From contig NC_089434.1 in NCBI RefSeq assembly GCF_026210795.1, positions 4,464,001 to 4,528,000 of the forward strand: a stretch of DNA of 64,000 bases. Direction: 5' to 3'. The notes beneath the pieces were generated by a model that was given only the letters and a program-made list of their open reading frames with translations, had not been told where the DNA came from and did no database searches. Position 1 is the stretch's first letter. The number at the start of each line of letters is the position of its first letter. This document shows positions 22,356-32,516 of this stretch, one piece after another. Source of the stretch: Rhizophagus irregularis. Taxonomy: Eukaryota; Glomeromycota; Glomeromycetes; Glomerales; Glomeraceae. The translations under genes and the position numbers were made by a program.

Positions 22356-22451
22356 TTTCGTTCAAAGCTATGTCAAAAAATTTTCCTCTTAAAAAAGGTC
22401 AACTTAAATACAGTTCAAGCGATCCAAAAGGATATCTTCGAAGAAATATGG

Positions 22452-22721
22452 ATGGCTCACAACCGATACCTTAAAGATTGGGAAACTCTCGATAATATCA
22501 CTAAAAATCACAAGAAATCTTACGATACGTTTAGTGACGCAGCTAATATCGCACGTCGTCGTCAACATCACAATTCAAGATCCTTATACCCGAACGCGAT
22601 CAAAGGCGGGGTCGACACATTTTACCCCGATGTGGATGGTTTGTCATCAATCCTTGGCTTATTAAAGTACAAATATTACTTCCAACTATTTACATTCGGG
22701 TGGATGGACTTCATTTATTAA
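22452..22721 (+). CDS. Hypothetical 89-residue ORF
   Basis: ATG at 22452 to TAA at 22719-22721. It is basic and polar in the middle (SDAANIARRRQHHNSRSLYP) and aromatic at the end. GC content is higher than in the flanks, and a GC-rich patch (CGGGACGGTCTCACGCGTGGG, 22861-22881) follows before an A-rich (TAAAAA)n-type tail at 22979-23004. That layout hints at the 3' end of a non-LTR retroelement, but no RT, RNase H or zinc knuckle is seen and I found no target duplication. Confidence 0.3.
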   Translation: MAHNRYLKDWETLDNITKNHKKSYDTFSDAANIARRRQHHNSRSLYPNAIKGGVDTFYPDVDGLSSILGLLKYKYYFQLFTFGWMDFIY

Positions 22722-22978
22722 TACTTATGATTCAATAGAAAATTTTTTTTTATATTTTCTTTATTTTCTAGTTTTTTTAGTTTAGATTCTTTTATTTTTA
22801 CTTTTAATATTTCTAATAAAACTGGTCATGCCTAGATACTAGTTCGAGGTATGTATTAGGCGGGACGGTCTCACGCGTGGGATTAAGTTTCAACTCTTTC
22901 AGTTGAATGAACAGTTTTATTACTTTATTTTAAAGTGATTGCTACATACTTGTTGTACTTCTGTTCTGTCGTTATGTT

Positions 22979-23004
22979 AAAAATAAAAATAAAAATAAAA
23001 AAAA
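22979..23004 (+). repeat. (AAAAT)n-like tail
   Basis: Simple A-rich repeat AAAAATAAAAATAAAAATAA followed by more A. It could be the 3' tail of a retroposed sequence covering about 22000-22978. Confidence 0.5.
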
Positions 23005-24096
23005 GTAATGGTCGTTTCACAAGAAGCTTAAATATCATTGATTATCACGATCCGTACGAAATCAAAATCAAAGTTGGTATAAAAAATGTTTTTATTAAAA
23101 TATGTAATTTCTAATAATTAGTATCAATTAAAATTATTAAAATTTCGATTAAAAAAAAAAAGAGGTTATAAAGTAAAATCGAAAGTATACAACACTCTCA
23201 CTATATGATCTCTATAATTCTAAATAAAAATTTTCGTACTAATAAAATTCCGAACCATAAATAGTTACTGTATATTCACCACACTACCACTACCACATAA
23301 AATGTTTAACAAAGTTTCAAATTTTGTATAAACTTGAAATAAAGAACCTTTGGCCTTATTTTTATTAAATTACGGCAAGTTTTGTTATTTCAAATTAACG
23401 GATTTTTTTTCTTTAGGCGAAAATTGAAACTTTTGGAATCTCGGGGTATGGGATTACGGGGCTACCATCATCAGTCATATCGACATTGAGCCAACCAATC
23501 CAACCATATTGAGAAATATTTCCAATTCCATTATTTTAGTTCGGTCAAGGGCTAGCTTCGTCAGGTAGGACAAAAAAATCAACCGTTTCGAAAATTTATT
23601 AGGACGAATATATTCATTTAGAATTATATGATTATAGAATGAAAATATCGTCTCCTGTTCAATGTTTAATTTGAAATACGAAGGATATGGAGGGAAAGTG
23701 ATTTTTTTTAATTGTTTTACATGATTTTTTTTATTTTTATTTTTATTTTTAATTTTTTATGGGCCTTTTTACTAGCTATTTTATATTATATTGATATTAG
23801 TTGCCTGTCCTGTATGCCATATTTAGGAAGTTATTTAATGATGGAATTTTAAAATTAATATGTTAGTTGCGAGACAAATAAACTTTAATGAACTACAATC
23901 ACCACCATTTTTATTATCTGAAACTTATTTATATGCTATATATGTCAAACAAATAAGAATGATAATAATTTAACCGGTTACTCGGAATTATGAACTTACA
24001 AATCTTTAACTGATATATAGTAAAGATCAAAGAAGTTTTGTTAAACTGAATTAGAAACAATGGACAGAATATGTTATACGTGCCGATTGACCTTAG
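23005..24096. other. Region without a supported gene
   Basis: A short minus-strand frame ending at 23413-23415 reads QYGWIGWLNVDMTDDGSPVI and looks coding-like (about 40 codons), but it is unrecognised. The rest is AT-rich. Confidence 0.35.
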
Positions 24097-24423
24097 TCAC
24101 GTGCTTATTACTACTCAGTATATAGGATACGGAAATCATCATCTCATCCATGGCTCATTCATGGTGTCTCATTAAAATACAGTCTTAAATTTGTTAATAA
24201 CAACGATCAATCGTATATTCTTCGTAAATCTACAGTACTTACTCTCACAACAAATAGTGATAATGCTAGTAATTCATTTCGGAGATTCACTATTTCGCAT
24301 CATTATCGAAATTTAAATGAGAAATTTCTATTTACATGCGGTAAAACCTACTTTCCTAAGCGATATTTGTATGCAATTTCCATAAATATACATTCGGAAC
24401 ATTCAATTGATTTACCTCATTAA
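24097..24423 (+). other. 108-codon open frame without ATG, unrecognised
   Basis: It runs from just after a stop at 24094-24096 to TAA at 24421-24423 with no methionine, so it would have to be an exon. The translation has natural-looking composition (HPWLIHGVSLKYSLKFVNNN, RRFTISHHYRNLNEKFLFTC). No domain is recognised. One such frame could occur by chance in a window of this size. Confidence 0.3.
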
Positions 24424-24758
24424 TGATCAAATTAAATTTTAGCAATTTTTTCAAATGATGTAATTTGATTTGTAGTTCGTGTAACAATCTTACAGACTTA
24501 TACCAATTAAATTTGCATTTGAAAGAAATATTTTGTTTAATAAACAATCATTAATTTATTAAACTTAATATCGTGAGATAGTACAAATATCTCATTCAAA
24601 TAGATGTAAGATTGGACAATCAATAGCGATATCATTGATTACTATGCATATCCATACTATAGAAGTATGGTCCAAAAATTTGAAATAAACTCGTTTACTC
24701 CTGGTTTCAGAGATTCCCGATCCTGTAATCCATTTTTGGGATAATTAAAGTTTATCGC

Positions 24759-24845
24759 ACCCCCACTTAGGCGCCGATCAAGGTTATAACCTCATTATTT
24801 ATGTCACAAGTGTATATGTTATAACCTTTGAGTGGGGGTGGTTAA
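24759..24845. repeat. Short fold-back repeat, copy 1
   Basis: CACCCCCACTTAGG and GAGTGGGGGTG form inverted ends. The centre has GGTTATAAC and GTTATAACC arms around TTATGTCACAAGTGTATATG. A second copy is at 26193-26290. Confidence 0.7.
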
Positions 24846-24995
24846 AAACAACAGATTTGCTTACATTATAAATCAAGAATTCAAAAAAAAAAAAATCCAA
24901 TCAAAAACGGTTCTAAATAAAAAATTTTAGTACTATATATCGACGAAATTATCAAACTTGCTGTTTGATAACGCATTTAATTGGAGTAAGAAAAT

Positions 24996-25193
24996 ATGTT
25001 ACAACTGAAATTCGAGGGTAAAACCGAATTTTTTCATTATTCAAAGTCAAATTTATACTACTGTTTGATAGCAAGGGGTTCTAATAGTACTTTTAATGAG
25101 CTTCACGAAAAATTCCTGAAAAAGACCTCAATCGAGAAAAAAAGAACTTCAATACTCCAATCGATGACGGAAACGATAATCGAATCTAATTAA
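24996..25193 (+). CDS. Hypothetical 65-residue ORF
   Basis: It starts at an ATG at 24996 and stops at 25191-25193 (MLQLKFEGKTEFFHYSKSNL at the start, a basic middle, TETIIESN at the end). No family is recognised, and there is no promoter or intron evidence. It may be chance. Confidence 0.2.
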   Translation: MLQLKFEGKTEFFHYSKSNLYYCLIARGSNSTFNELHEKFLKKTSIEKKRTSILQSMTETIIESN

Positions 25194-25872
25194 CTTATCT
25201 CGAAAGATAAAATGCCAAACTAATAATCTAACACCGTTGAAATATAAGAAAAGTTCATCAATTATCATGCTTGTTAAATTTTGAAACTATTAACAATTTA
25301 TAAATATGATTATTAAATCTTATAATGAATCTTGCGCTAGAAGAAAATACAGAATTTTTTTTTTAGTAAACCGTACGTATAATTTTTTACTTTTATATCT
25401 TTATAATAATTTTACTGAAATTTAAAATAATTCTTTATATTTCGTATAGGAAATTGATTCGCTAGAAACATCATTGCTCAGATCGACTTTTAACCGGTAA
25501 AATTTGATTAAGCGTACGATCAGTTGTACCTGCGCAGCTGGAGAAGAGCACGTTTTAAATTTCCGCGCATGCGATTGAATAGCGACGCTTACTAAAATAT
25601 AATTATTAAATGATTATATTTTATGTTTACATTTCTCCTAATCTCATTTATTAAAAAGTAACAAGATTATACCTTGTGTTTCCACTTTACCTTACGGTAA
25701 AACCTCGTCCTCAAAACTAATTTTATAATCCTTATCTCAAGGTAAATTATTTAAAAATTATTTTTATGTTCTTTATTATAAAATTCTTTAGTATTTCTAA
25801 AACATTACTGATAATTTATACTAGTGGTGACAACTAACGAAATACGAACAAATTTACGAATAATAAAGGATC
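25194..25872. other. Region without a gene
   Basis: AT-rich. A somewhat GC-richer patch at 25490-25590 (TGCGCAGCTGGAGAAGAGCA) has no frame or motif I recognise. Confidence 0.4.
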
Positions 25873-25960
25873 ACCCTATAAAAATTTCAGAAAAATGATC
25901 ACGTGTCTGAGTTTCTTCGGAATAAAACCGGAGTTTTTTCCAGAAATTTTTTTATTAGGG
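25873..25960. mobile_element. 88-bp MITE, CCCTATAAAA group (copy A)
   Basis: The ends CCCTATAAAAATTTC and its imperfect inverse (AGAAATTTTTTTATTAGGG) are flanked by the 3-bp repeat TCA (25870-25872 and 25961-25963). The core AAATGATCACGTGTCTGAGT is nearly identical in a second copy at 45691-45787. Confidence 0.75.
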
Positions 25961-26192
25961 TCAATCTGTCGGGAAACGGTCCGTAAGCGATATGTAGTTG
26001 GAGATTATTAATTATTTATTAAATATTAACAGCGCATCGTTTCAGATCGCGAAAAAAAAAATTTCAACGATAACTTTTTATTTTAATTAAAATACTATTC
26101 TATATTTTAGCATTTCCAATCATTTTAAATAAATGATTTAAGTAAAAACAGAGTATGCATCGGAAAATCTATTATCCCTGATAATTCCGATA

Positions 26193-26290
26193 AACCACTC
26201 CCATTCAGGTGATCATCAAAGACTATAACCTTACTATTTATGTCACAAGTGTATATGTTATAACCTTATATGGAGCAGCTAGCTCACTCG
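26193..26290. repeat. Short fold-back repeat, copy 2
   Basis: It shares TATTTATGTCACAAGTGTAT and the TATAACC arms with 24759-24845. The outer GGGGGTG ends are eroded (CACTCCCATTC). Confidence 0.6.
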
Positions 26291-26531
26291 GATCCTGTTT
26301 TTAACTGCCTGTATTCCAAATTTAGGAGGATAATTTTTAATTGGAGGAAAAACAAATAATCCGGCGGATGCATATGATAAGATATCTTTGTGTTCTCGCT
26401 AATAATGATTTAAAAAAATCTAAATTTAAATGCACTTGTCTCCTGAATTAAATACTTTAATAAACGAAACAAGAGGAGAAAATAAAGCATTATATTTTAA
26501 AAAAAATTATTTTTCTTTTATGATAATTTTC

Positions 26532-26597
26532 TAATATGACTGACGATCGAAATTTTTTTTTTTTTTTTTGAAGTAAATATAATATGACTGACGATCG
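26532..26597 (-). mobile_element. 30-bp poly(T) insertion with 18-bp direct repeats
   Basis: TAATATGACTGACGATCG occurs at 26532-26549 and 26580-26597 around a 30-bp insert that is mainly a T run. An 18-bp duplication around a poly(A) on the minus strand fits an extremely 5'-truncated LINE or retroposon insertion. Replication slippage is the alternative. Confidence 0.5.
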
Positions 26598-26865
26598 TAT
26601 GTTCAGCAATATATGAAAATTTGACAATCAAACTGATGACTTATTTAGTCAATTTTGCTATTATAACAATTACGCGTAATTAATTGTGTCGGATCGGGGA
26701 TATGTATTTTTAAACTGAAACATATTGCAATTTTAGTGATAAGTTTGTAACCTATTAAATTCTTTGAGGCATAGTTTTAAAATCAGATTCCATTCCAATA
26801 ATAAATATCGCAAAATTAAATAAGTTAATAAAAAACTTTTATCAACACACACTCCAACTGAAATA

Positions 26866-27620
26866 CAGTGAAATTCGATATAACGGAACCATCCGTTCCA
26901 GTAAAATTATCCGGTATATCGAGACTTCCGATATACCAAAAAATTTCGATATACCGGATTTTATATATAAATCATATGAAATTCCGTTATATCAAGTTTT
27001 TATTTGTGCGACATGTGCTACGAACATTGAAATTTAGATTATTTTTTATTTAAAAAATTATTTGAGAAATTTTATACACTGAAATTAACTAAAACTTAAA
27101 AAAAAACAACTATCCTCTGTTTTTGCTTTTCTTACTTCACTATTAGACATATTTTCAATAAAAAAATTCGTGATTAAAGTGTAAAAAAAAGATTTCGTGT
27201 ATGATCTGATTTATTTTTAGGTGTTTCACATATATTAATATTTCCAAATAAACAATTTTTATTTAGGAGATTCTATTTATATTACATCCTTATAAAGTGA
27301 TAAAGATCTTTAATATTTTCAACATTCCTAGTCAATATATTCAGAAAAATTTCATCCGAGTCTTCAAAGCTTGCGTATTTCACTAAAATTTTTAAAAGGT
27401 CATCACACTTGCTGCTAATTTTATTGGTTTAAAACCGTGAATCATCACGTGTTCCGGTAAATCGAATCATTTTTAATATAACTGATTCGTTATTTGTTCC
27501 GTTATAGCCATTATCGAGATTTTACTAATAAATTCCGTTATATCAAATTTATTTTAATATATGTAATTTTGTTCCAGAAAAAAGTTCCGGTATAAGGCCA
27601 GTTCCGACAAATTATAGCAA
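26866..27620. mobile_element. pogo/Tigger-like non-autonomous remnant
   Basis: The left end TA-CAGTGAAATTCGATATAACG is of pogo/Tigger type (CAGT start, TA before it). The interior repeats CGGTATATCGA/TCGATATACCG and TTCCGTTATATCAA motifs up to about 27600 in both orientations. The right terminus is eroded or absent, and no transposase is present. Short ATG frames inside (for example 26868-27053) are not genes. Confidence 0.55.
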
Positions 27621-28064
27621 TATTTTTAGAATTAGATCAGCGATCATTTAATCTTTTTCCCCAATCAAAACATACAAAGAAAAAAATTATAATTATTGCT
27701 TTTTAAGAATAAATTAAGAAAAGAATTTTACCAATATGGATTATCATTCAGAAGCACGCAGTGAGAATTGTCGTTATTAGACAACAATGATAAAGGGAAA
27801 ACTTAAAAGTATTTTAAAATTTTATCAAATAAAATAAAAAAGATTTAGGGTAAAGAAATAATAATTTTGGGGTTAAAAATAATGCTGGCTTATTAATAAT
27901 ATTTTTTTTTTTTGATTACAATATGTTTAAGCTTATATTTTACTCAAAAGATAATAATAATACGAAAATTTAATAATATGTATTATTCAAAAAAAGGACA
28001 TGAATAAAATTACCAAATTTCATGCATTTTTCACAGTATCTGGACTTTTCACCGAAGTATGTTG
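27621..28064. other. Region without a gene
   Basis: AT-rich, with a poly(T) run near 27901-27914. Confidence 0.5.
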
Positions 28065-28232
28065 ATCACTAATATTTTCAGCGAAATGTCCTTCGACAAA
28101 ATGAACGATTCGGGGAAAAGGATTCGGCGAAATGTCTATTCGACAAAACGCCCATTTGACGATATATCCCTTCGGCGGGATCTCGGCGAAATGGGTTTCA
28201 GCGAAATAGACTTCGGCGAAACGTACCGTAAC
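28065..28232. repeat. Interspersed CTTCGGCGAAATG-type short repeats
   Basis: About nine imperfect copies of a 14-20-bp unit around TTCGGCGAAATG, which is partly self-complementary (TTCG...CGAA). The frames on both strands therefore read as F-A-E or G-E-M-type periodic peptides. This is a repeat and not a gene. Confidence 0.75.
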
Positions 28233-29057
28233 TTTTTTCACATTTACTTGTTAAATAAATGTATTAGGATTCCATCAGTACATTAAAATAATTAACGTAT
28301 TTTTGCTAGAGTTTGTTGATATCTATCGGAAGCGTTGATGTATAATCCTTAAATTCTTTCCTCCTTTTTTTTAGAGTCATGTGGCAACGTCTTAATTTTG
28401 ATATATCGCAGATATATTATTAAATTTTATTTAGTTTTTACTACATTGAATTTAAATTTTTTAAATCACTGATATATTAACTAATTAATGCATAATTTTA
28501 ATAATGTGCCATCTAGAAGTGGGAATAATATTGCTAATAATTTATTAATCAAAGTATTTGACTTTATAGTGGCGAACAAAGGCAGTTCGAACCAATTTAG
28601 TTAATTTTGTCATATTAGTATTTGTTGTAAAAAGTTCTTATCTATTGCAGAAATCCATCATGCCAAAACAACAATTGTCACATCATCATGATCGTGCCTT
28701 CCCTGTATACAGAATAATTATTATAAAAAACGCTTGTTTATAATAACTTTATACTGATGTATTGACATAAATATTAGACAAATTCACAATTTATACTTTA
28801 AAAACGCATTTTTATTTACTATTGTTTAATTATATTAATAATATTCCCTATAAGAAATATGTATACGGAAAGGATACGTTTTGTATACATTTTATGTACG
28901 TTTCTATAGTTTCCGTATACAAATTCCGTATATTTAATAAGCAATTCATTTTTGAACATTTTTTAAAAAAACTAATGTATACGGAAAAAATTAATCATAC
29001 GGAATGTATACGGAATTTTTAAACTTAATATTTTTTAGTTACGTATCATAACACGAG

Positions 29058-29112
29058 ATCACGTGATTGTTTATTGTTTTGTTTATGATACGTTTTTTGT
29101 TTTTTATATAAA
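29058..29112 (+). promoter_or_regulatory. E-box palindrome plus TATA box
   Basis: ATCACGTGAT (29058-29067) lies 37 bp before TATATAAA (29105-29112), facing the T/C-rich array in the element. This is a plausible RNA polymerase II core promoter; expression is not shown. Confidence 0.45.
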
Positions 29113-29519
29113 CCCTTACTTTGATGAGTTTGATCTTCCGATCTTCCTTTCTGTCTTGTCTTATTTTTGTTATTTTTTCTAAATTTTTCTTCTTTTGTCA
29201 CCCCCCTTTTAAAAAAAAATTTTTTTTTTCGTCACTCCCTTAAAAAAAAAAATTTTTTTTTGATTTTATTCTTTTATTCCCACTATTCCCACACTTCTTT
29301 TTTTTAAAAAAAAATTTCTTCTTTCTATTTCTATTTCCTCTTTATAAAAATTTTTTATTTTTCTAACTTTGACGTCCTCCCTTTAAAAAAAAAATTTTTT
29401 TTTTAACTTTCCTAACTTCGTTACCCTCTTTTTAAAAAAATATTTGTTTTTGATTTATTCTTTATTCCCCTTTCTTTTTTATTTATATATATCCCTTTTT
29501 TTATTTCATAGGCCAGCAG

Positions 29520-29960
29520 ATTTTTTTTTTGTGAGAAGATTCAGTTTCTTTTTTCTTTTTTGTAGATCAGTTTGGGAGTCCTTCCTTTTGTAGGATTGTT
29601 TAGGATTTTTTTCTTTTTTTAAGTCAGTTCAAATTTTCTTTTTTTTTTTTTTGTAAGTTGGGTTCAGATTCTTTTCTTTTTGTAGGTTGTTTCAGTTTTG
29701 TTGCTTCAGAGTCTTCTTTTTTTGTAGGTCAGTTTTGGATTTATTTTGTTGTTTTGGTTTCTTTTTCATCAGATGCTTCATAATTCTTTCATTTATGTAG
29801 GTCAGACATTCTGGAGTTCTCTTTCTTTTTTTGTAGGAATGCTGACCTTTGGTGACTTGGACGATTGCAGATACTATATGAAGGGGGTTTTGTTTCCAAT
29901 TAAGTTAGACGTTCTTATGTTTCTTTTTTTTGTTTTTTTTTTAGGTTGTTTGACTCCAAA
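29520..29960 (+). repeat. Tandem array of TTTTTGTAG 3'-splice-site-like units
   Basis: At least eight pyrimidine tracts ending in (T)GTAG or TTTAG occur at about 29565, 29593, 29685, 29728, 29800, 29836 and 29944, with degenerate copies at 29622 and 29655. Each is followed by 20-50 nt that often starts GTCAGTTTTGG or GTTGTTT. An 86-codon frame (29746-30006) crosses the last units and reads through the tracts. After splicing, the final blocks could give LTPNEPELIDNFGCNRWF-stop. A poly(A) signal AATAAA lies at 30068-30073. Confidence 0.5.
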
Positions 29961-30539
29961 TGAACCTGAACTTATAGATAATTTTGGTTGCAATAGGTGG
30001 TTTTAATAAGGAGGGAATTTTCATAATGTATTTGTATTTTGTTTATTTTTTATTTTTTATTTAATTTAATAAAGTAAAATTAGATTTATGTAAATATATT
30101 ATAGTAAACTGTAATACAAATAGTAAATTCAGTGACCAAATCGTATAAATTTCGTGATAAAATCAGTGATCAAATCATGTAAATTCCATATGAATTCCGT
30201 GCAAATTCCGTATCCAAACCATATTTTAGTGATACAGAATTGTGCATTTTTCCGTATCCTATTATGATACGTTATTTCTAAGGAAAAAAAATCGTATAAA
30301 AACTTTATAAAAAACGTATCCCGATTTTTTTATAGGGATTATATTTATATTGCCATATATTTATCTTATTAAATTTATTATATTTTTTAAAAACCTTATT
30401 TTTTTTACATATCATAATTAACATATATATGTTTCCATAATAATATTAATAATTTTAAGAATTTTGTAGTCCATAAATTATAGTCTACGAAATTCAATTG
30501 TGAAAGAGATTTTTTTTCACAATATCATTAAAATGTTGT

Positions 30540-32320
30540 ATCTGCAACGTTAAAATACTTTCGCAAATACTGGTTATCTTGTATGTTTATCTTGGATAAA
30601 CACGTTTAATTTTGGCGTATAATGATTGACCCGTGTTTGGGAGGATACAGAGAAATGAGATGTGGTTGGGCTTGCTTAACACTATTACCAGCCTTCAACC
30701 TAATGATTCCTCTATATTATTTGCTTGAGGATTTGCATGTAAAATTGGGAGATTTCTATTTGGAATATTTTATGATTATAATAATATTAATTAGAAACTT
30801 GAATGATTCATAAAAAAAAAAATGTGTTTATATGGTTTAACTTACCATTTAATGTATTTACTAGTTCTCTTAATAAGAATGCATTAATAGGTAAAACATT
30901 AGGGCTTAAAAAAGCCATAACAGAGAGTAGCGCTAGTTGCTACCTTAAATTCTATGATCCATTTGTTGGTTTGAACACTTGACGGGGCGGTAATGACATC
31001 CGCCTGTAAAATTAAGTTCGCGTTATTAAAGATAAAATTATAATCAAAGAATAAATTATTCCTATGTCGCAATGAACCTACCACGGCCATTTCTTTTGAT
31101 ACTTTAAATAATTATTTTGATAACTCTTGGGTTTTATTTGCACAGGTGGACGGATACTGTCAAGAAAATGACATCACACCATCCGTTTGCTTCGTATTTA
31201 ATTTTTTAATATATCTTTGTCCTTGGCTCCCTGTTATATAAAATAATTTTATTTTTTTTTAGAAAATAAATTCTTATAATCATATGATATTGCGAGATTA
31301 ATCACATAATTTACCGTAGATATTTTGCAGATCTCGGAAGGGAGATAGATGTTCTTCCATACGATCGATGACGTAAGGAAAAATTGGGTAATATAATTAT
31401 TGCCTATTGTAAGCGTTGAAGAAATATGTTACTACAGTAATGTTATTAATTAAGAAAAAAAAAAAAATTACCCTCTTTCTCAAATGTAGTATTGTTTTTC
31501 ATTTTGGGATCTCTTGTTTTTAGATTTCTTATAACTCTTTCTACAAAGATCATCTGGAGATCTAACGTCTAAAAGTTTGAATAAGTGAACCACCTTCATA
31601 AATAGTAGTAGCACTTAAAATCTATGTTAATCCCATTCTTCCTCTCGTGAGACGCGCAGATTGATAATACCCTTGCACGACTTCAGCACCTCCAGTGATA
31701 GGATTGATAGGATGAGCTCCCTGCGGGATGTAAAACACTAACATATACTGTATGACCAATGACAACGCCTAGCGCCATATTTACTTATTACATAAATGAT
31801 TATAATCCATTATGAGATTCATTTTATTAAAAAGACAGAAAGGAAAATAATAAAAAAAACTTACTCGTTCGGCAATTGTTGGTCATGTGGCTTCTTGCTT
31901 GTAAAAAACTGAATTAATTTCTGCCATCGCGATATGCCCAACTCTTTTGATTTTAATCGTAAATCCTTGTATTCATCACGACTATGCATTCTAGTTGCAC
32001 CAAATTTATTGAATATAATTAATAAACTTTTTTATAATTTCAAAAGCCAAGAAAAATAAAAAAAAATTAAAGATATTTACTGAGTAGCGATATCTCCGAC
32101 ATATTTTTTCTTCCTACAAACCATTTGCTAAAAGTTAGTATCTATTTCCATTCTTTTAATTACAAGTATATATTTAGATACAGTTTTGGCACATTTTTAA
32201 CGAAAAATAATTTTTCTTTTACGTACCATCGAATACTGGTCTCGCGCCACCAAGGCAGTACCATTCTTCCACTATTGTTTAAACACCAATTTCTCGCCGC
32301 ATTAAATAAAACCAAATAGA
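30540..32320 (-). pseudogene. Second Argonaute (AGO) pseudogene, N to MID
   Basis: Domain remnants appear in family order on the minus strand. N domain: CLGGARPVFDG (32240) and FTIKIKRVGHIAMAEI (31960-31910), with a splice donor GAG|GTAAGT near 31860. L1/DUF1785: GAHPINPITGGAEVVQGYYQ, then SARLTRGRMGLT-stop, then TTIYEGGSLIQTF and, one frame over, RSPDDLCRKSYK. PAZ end: NIYLPSEICKIST (about 31350). L2: a 63-codon frame, 31090-30899, with VQTNKWIIEFKVATSATLCY. MID: NSVKQAQPHLISLYP and its continuation at 30690-30630. Many stops and frameshifts are present. It ends near the right edge of the element at 28846-30337; PIWI is not recognisable. The stretch 30625-30925 is paralogous to 3775-4075 in the first copy. 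Confidence 0.85.
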
Positions 32321-32477
32321 CTAAAAGAAAACCAAAATTTCCTCATGGCTCTATTTCCAGAGGAGAATTGATTCTTTTTATAGGCATTTGAGTATTTGAG
32401 TCACAAAACAGTTAAATATTTTCATATTTAATCGCGGATTATGGATAAGAATATAATAATAAAATAACCGTATTTCA

Positions 32478-32516
32478 CTGTTATTAAGCACTCTTTTCGG
32501 GAGTGCTTAATAACAG
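32478..32516. repeat. Perfect 16-bp stem hairpin
   Basis: CTGTTATTAAGCACTC and its exact inverse are separated by the 7-nt loop TTTTCGG (arms 32478-32493 and 32501-32516). It lies about 160 bp upstream of the visible Argonaute N-terminal exon. It has no surrounding element and could be a mini fold-back or a transcribed stem-loop. Confidence 0.7.

Larger units (their letters stand above)
28846..30337 (+). mobile_element. 1.49-kb TIR element carrying a transcription-unit-like interior
   Basis: The left end is CCCTATAAGAAATATGTATA and the right end is the inverse of CCCTATAAAAAAATCGGGAT. Target duplication ATT flanks both (28843-28845 and 30338-30340), the same 3-bp style as the small CCCTATAAAA MITEs. 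Subterminal zones (28855-29015 and 30130-30330) hold repeated TATACGGAA/TTCCGTATAC motifs in opposite orientation. The interior has ATCACGTGAT and TATATAAA, a T/C-rich region with repeated TTTTGTAG motifs, and AATAAA. No transposase is recognisable, so it would move in trans. Confidence 0.7.

Noticed and set aside
22820-22890. tRNA-derived SINE head (TAGTTCGAGG)
   Set aside because: The B-box resemblance is partial and no A-box or cloverleaf can be drawn.
28020-28286. Opposing 73- and 75-codon frames with F-A-E or S-E-I periodicity
   Set aside because: Both strands are open because the TTCGGCGAAATG repeat is partly self-complementary.
28640-28700. Possible further Argonaute scrap (LSHHHDRAFPVY)
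   Set aside because: It weakly resembles the KRHHTRxFP motif, but it is very short and isolated; not enough to call.
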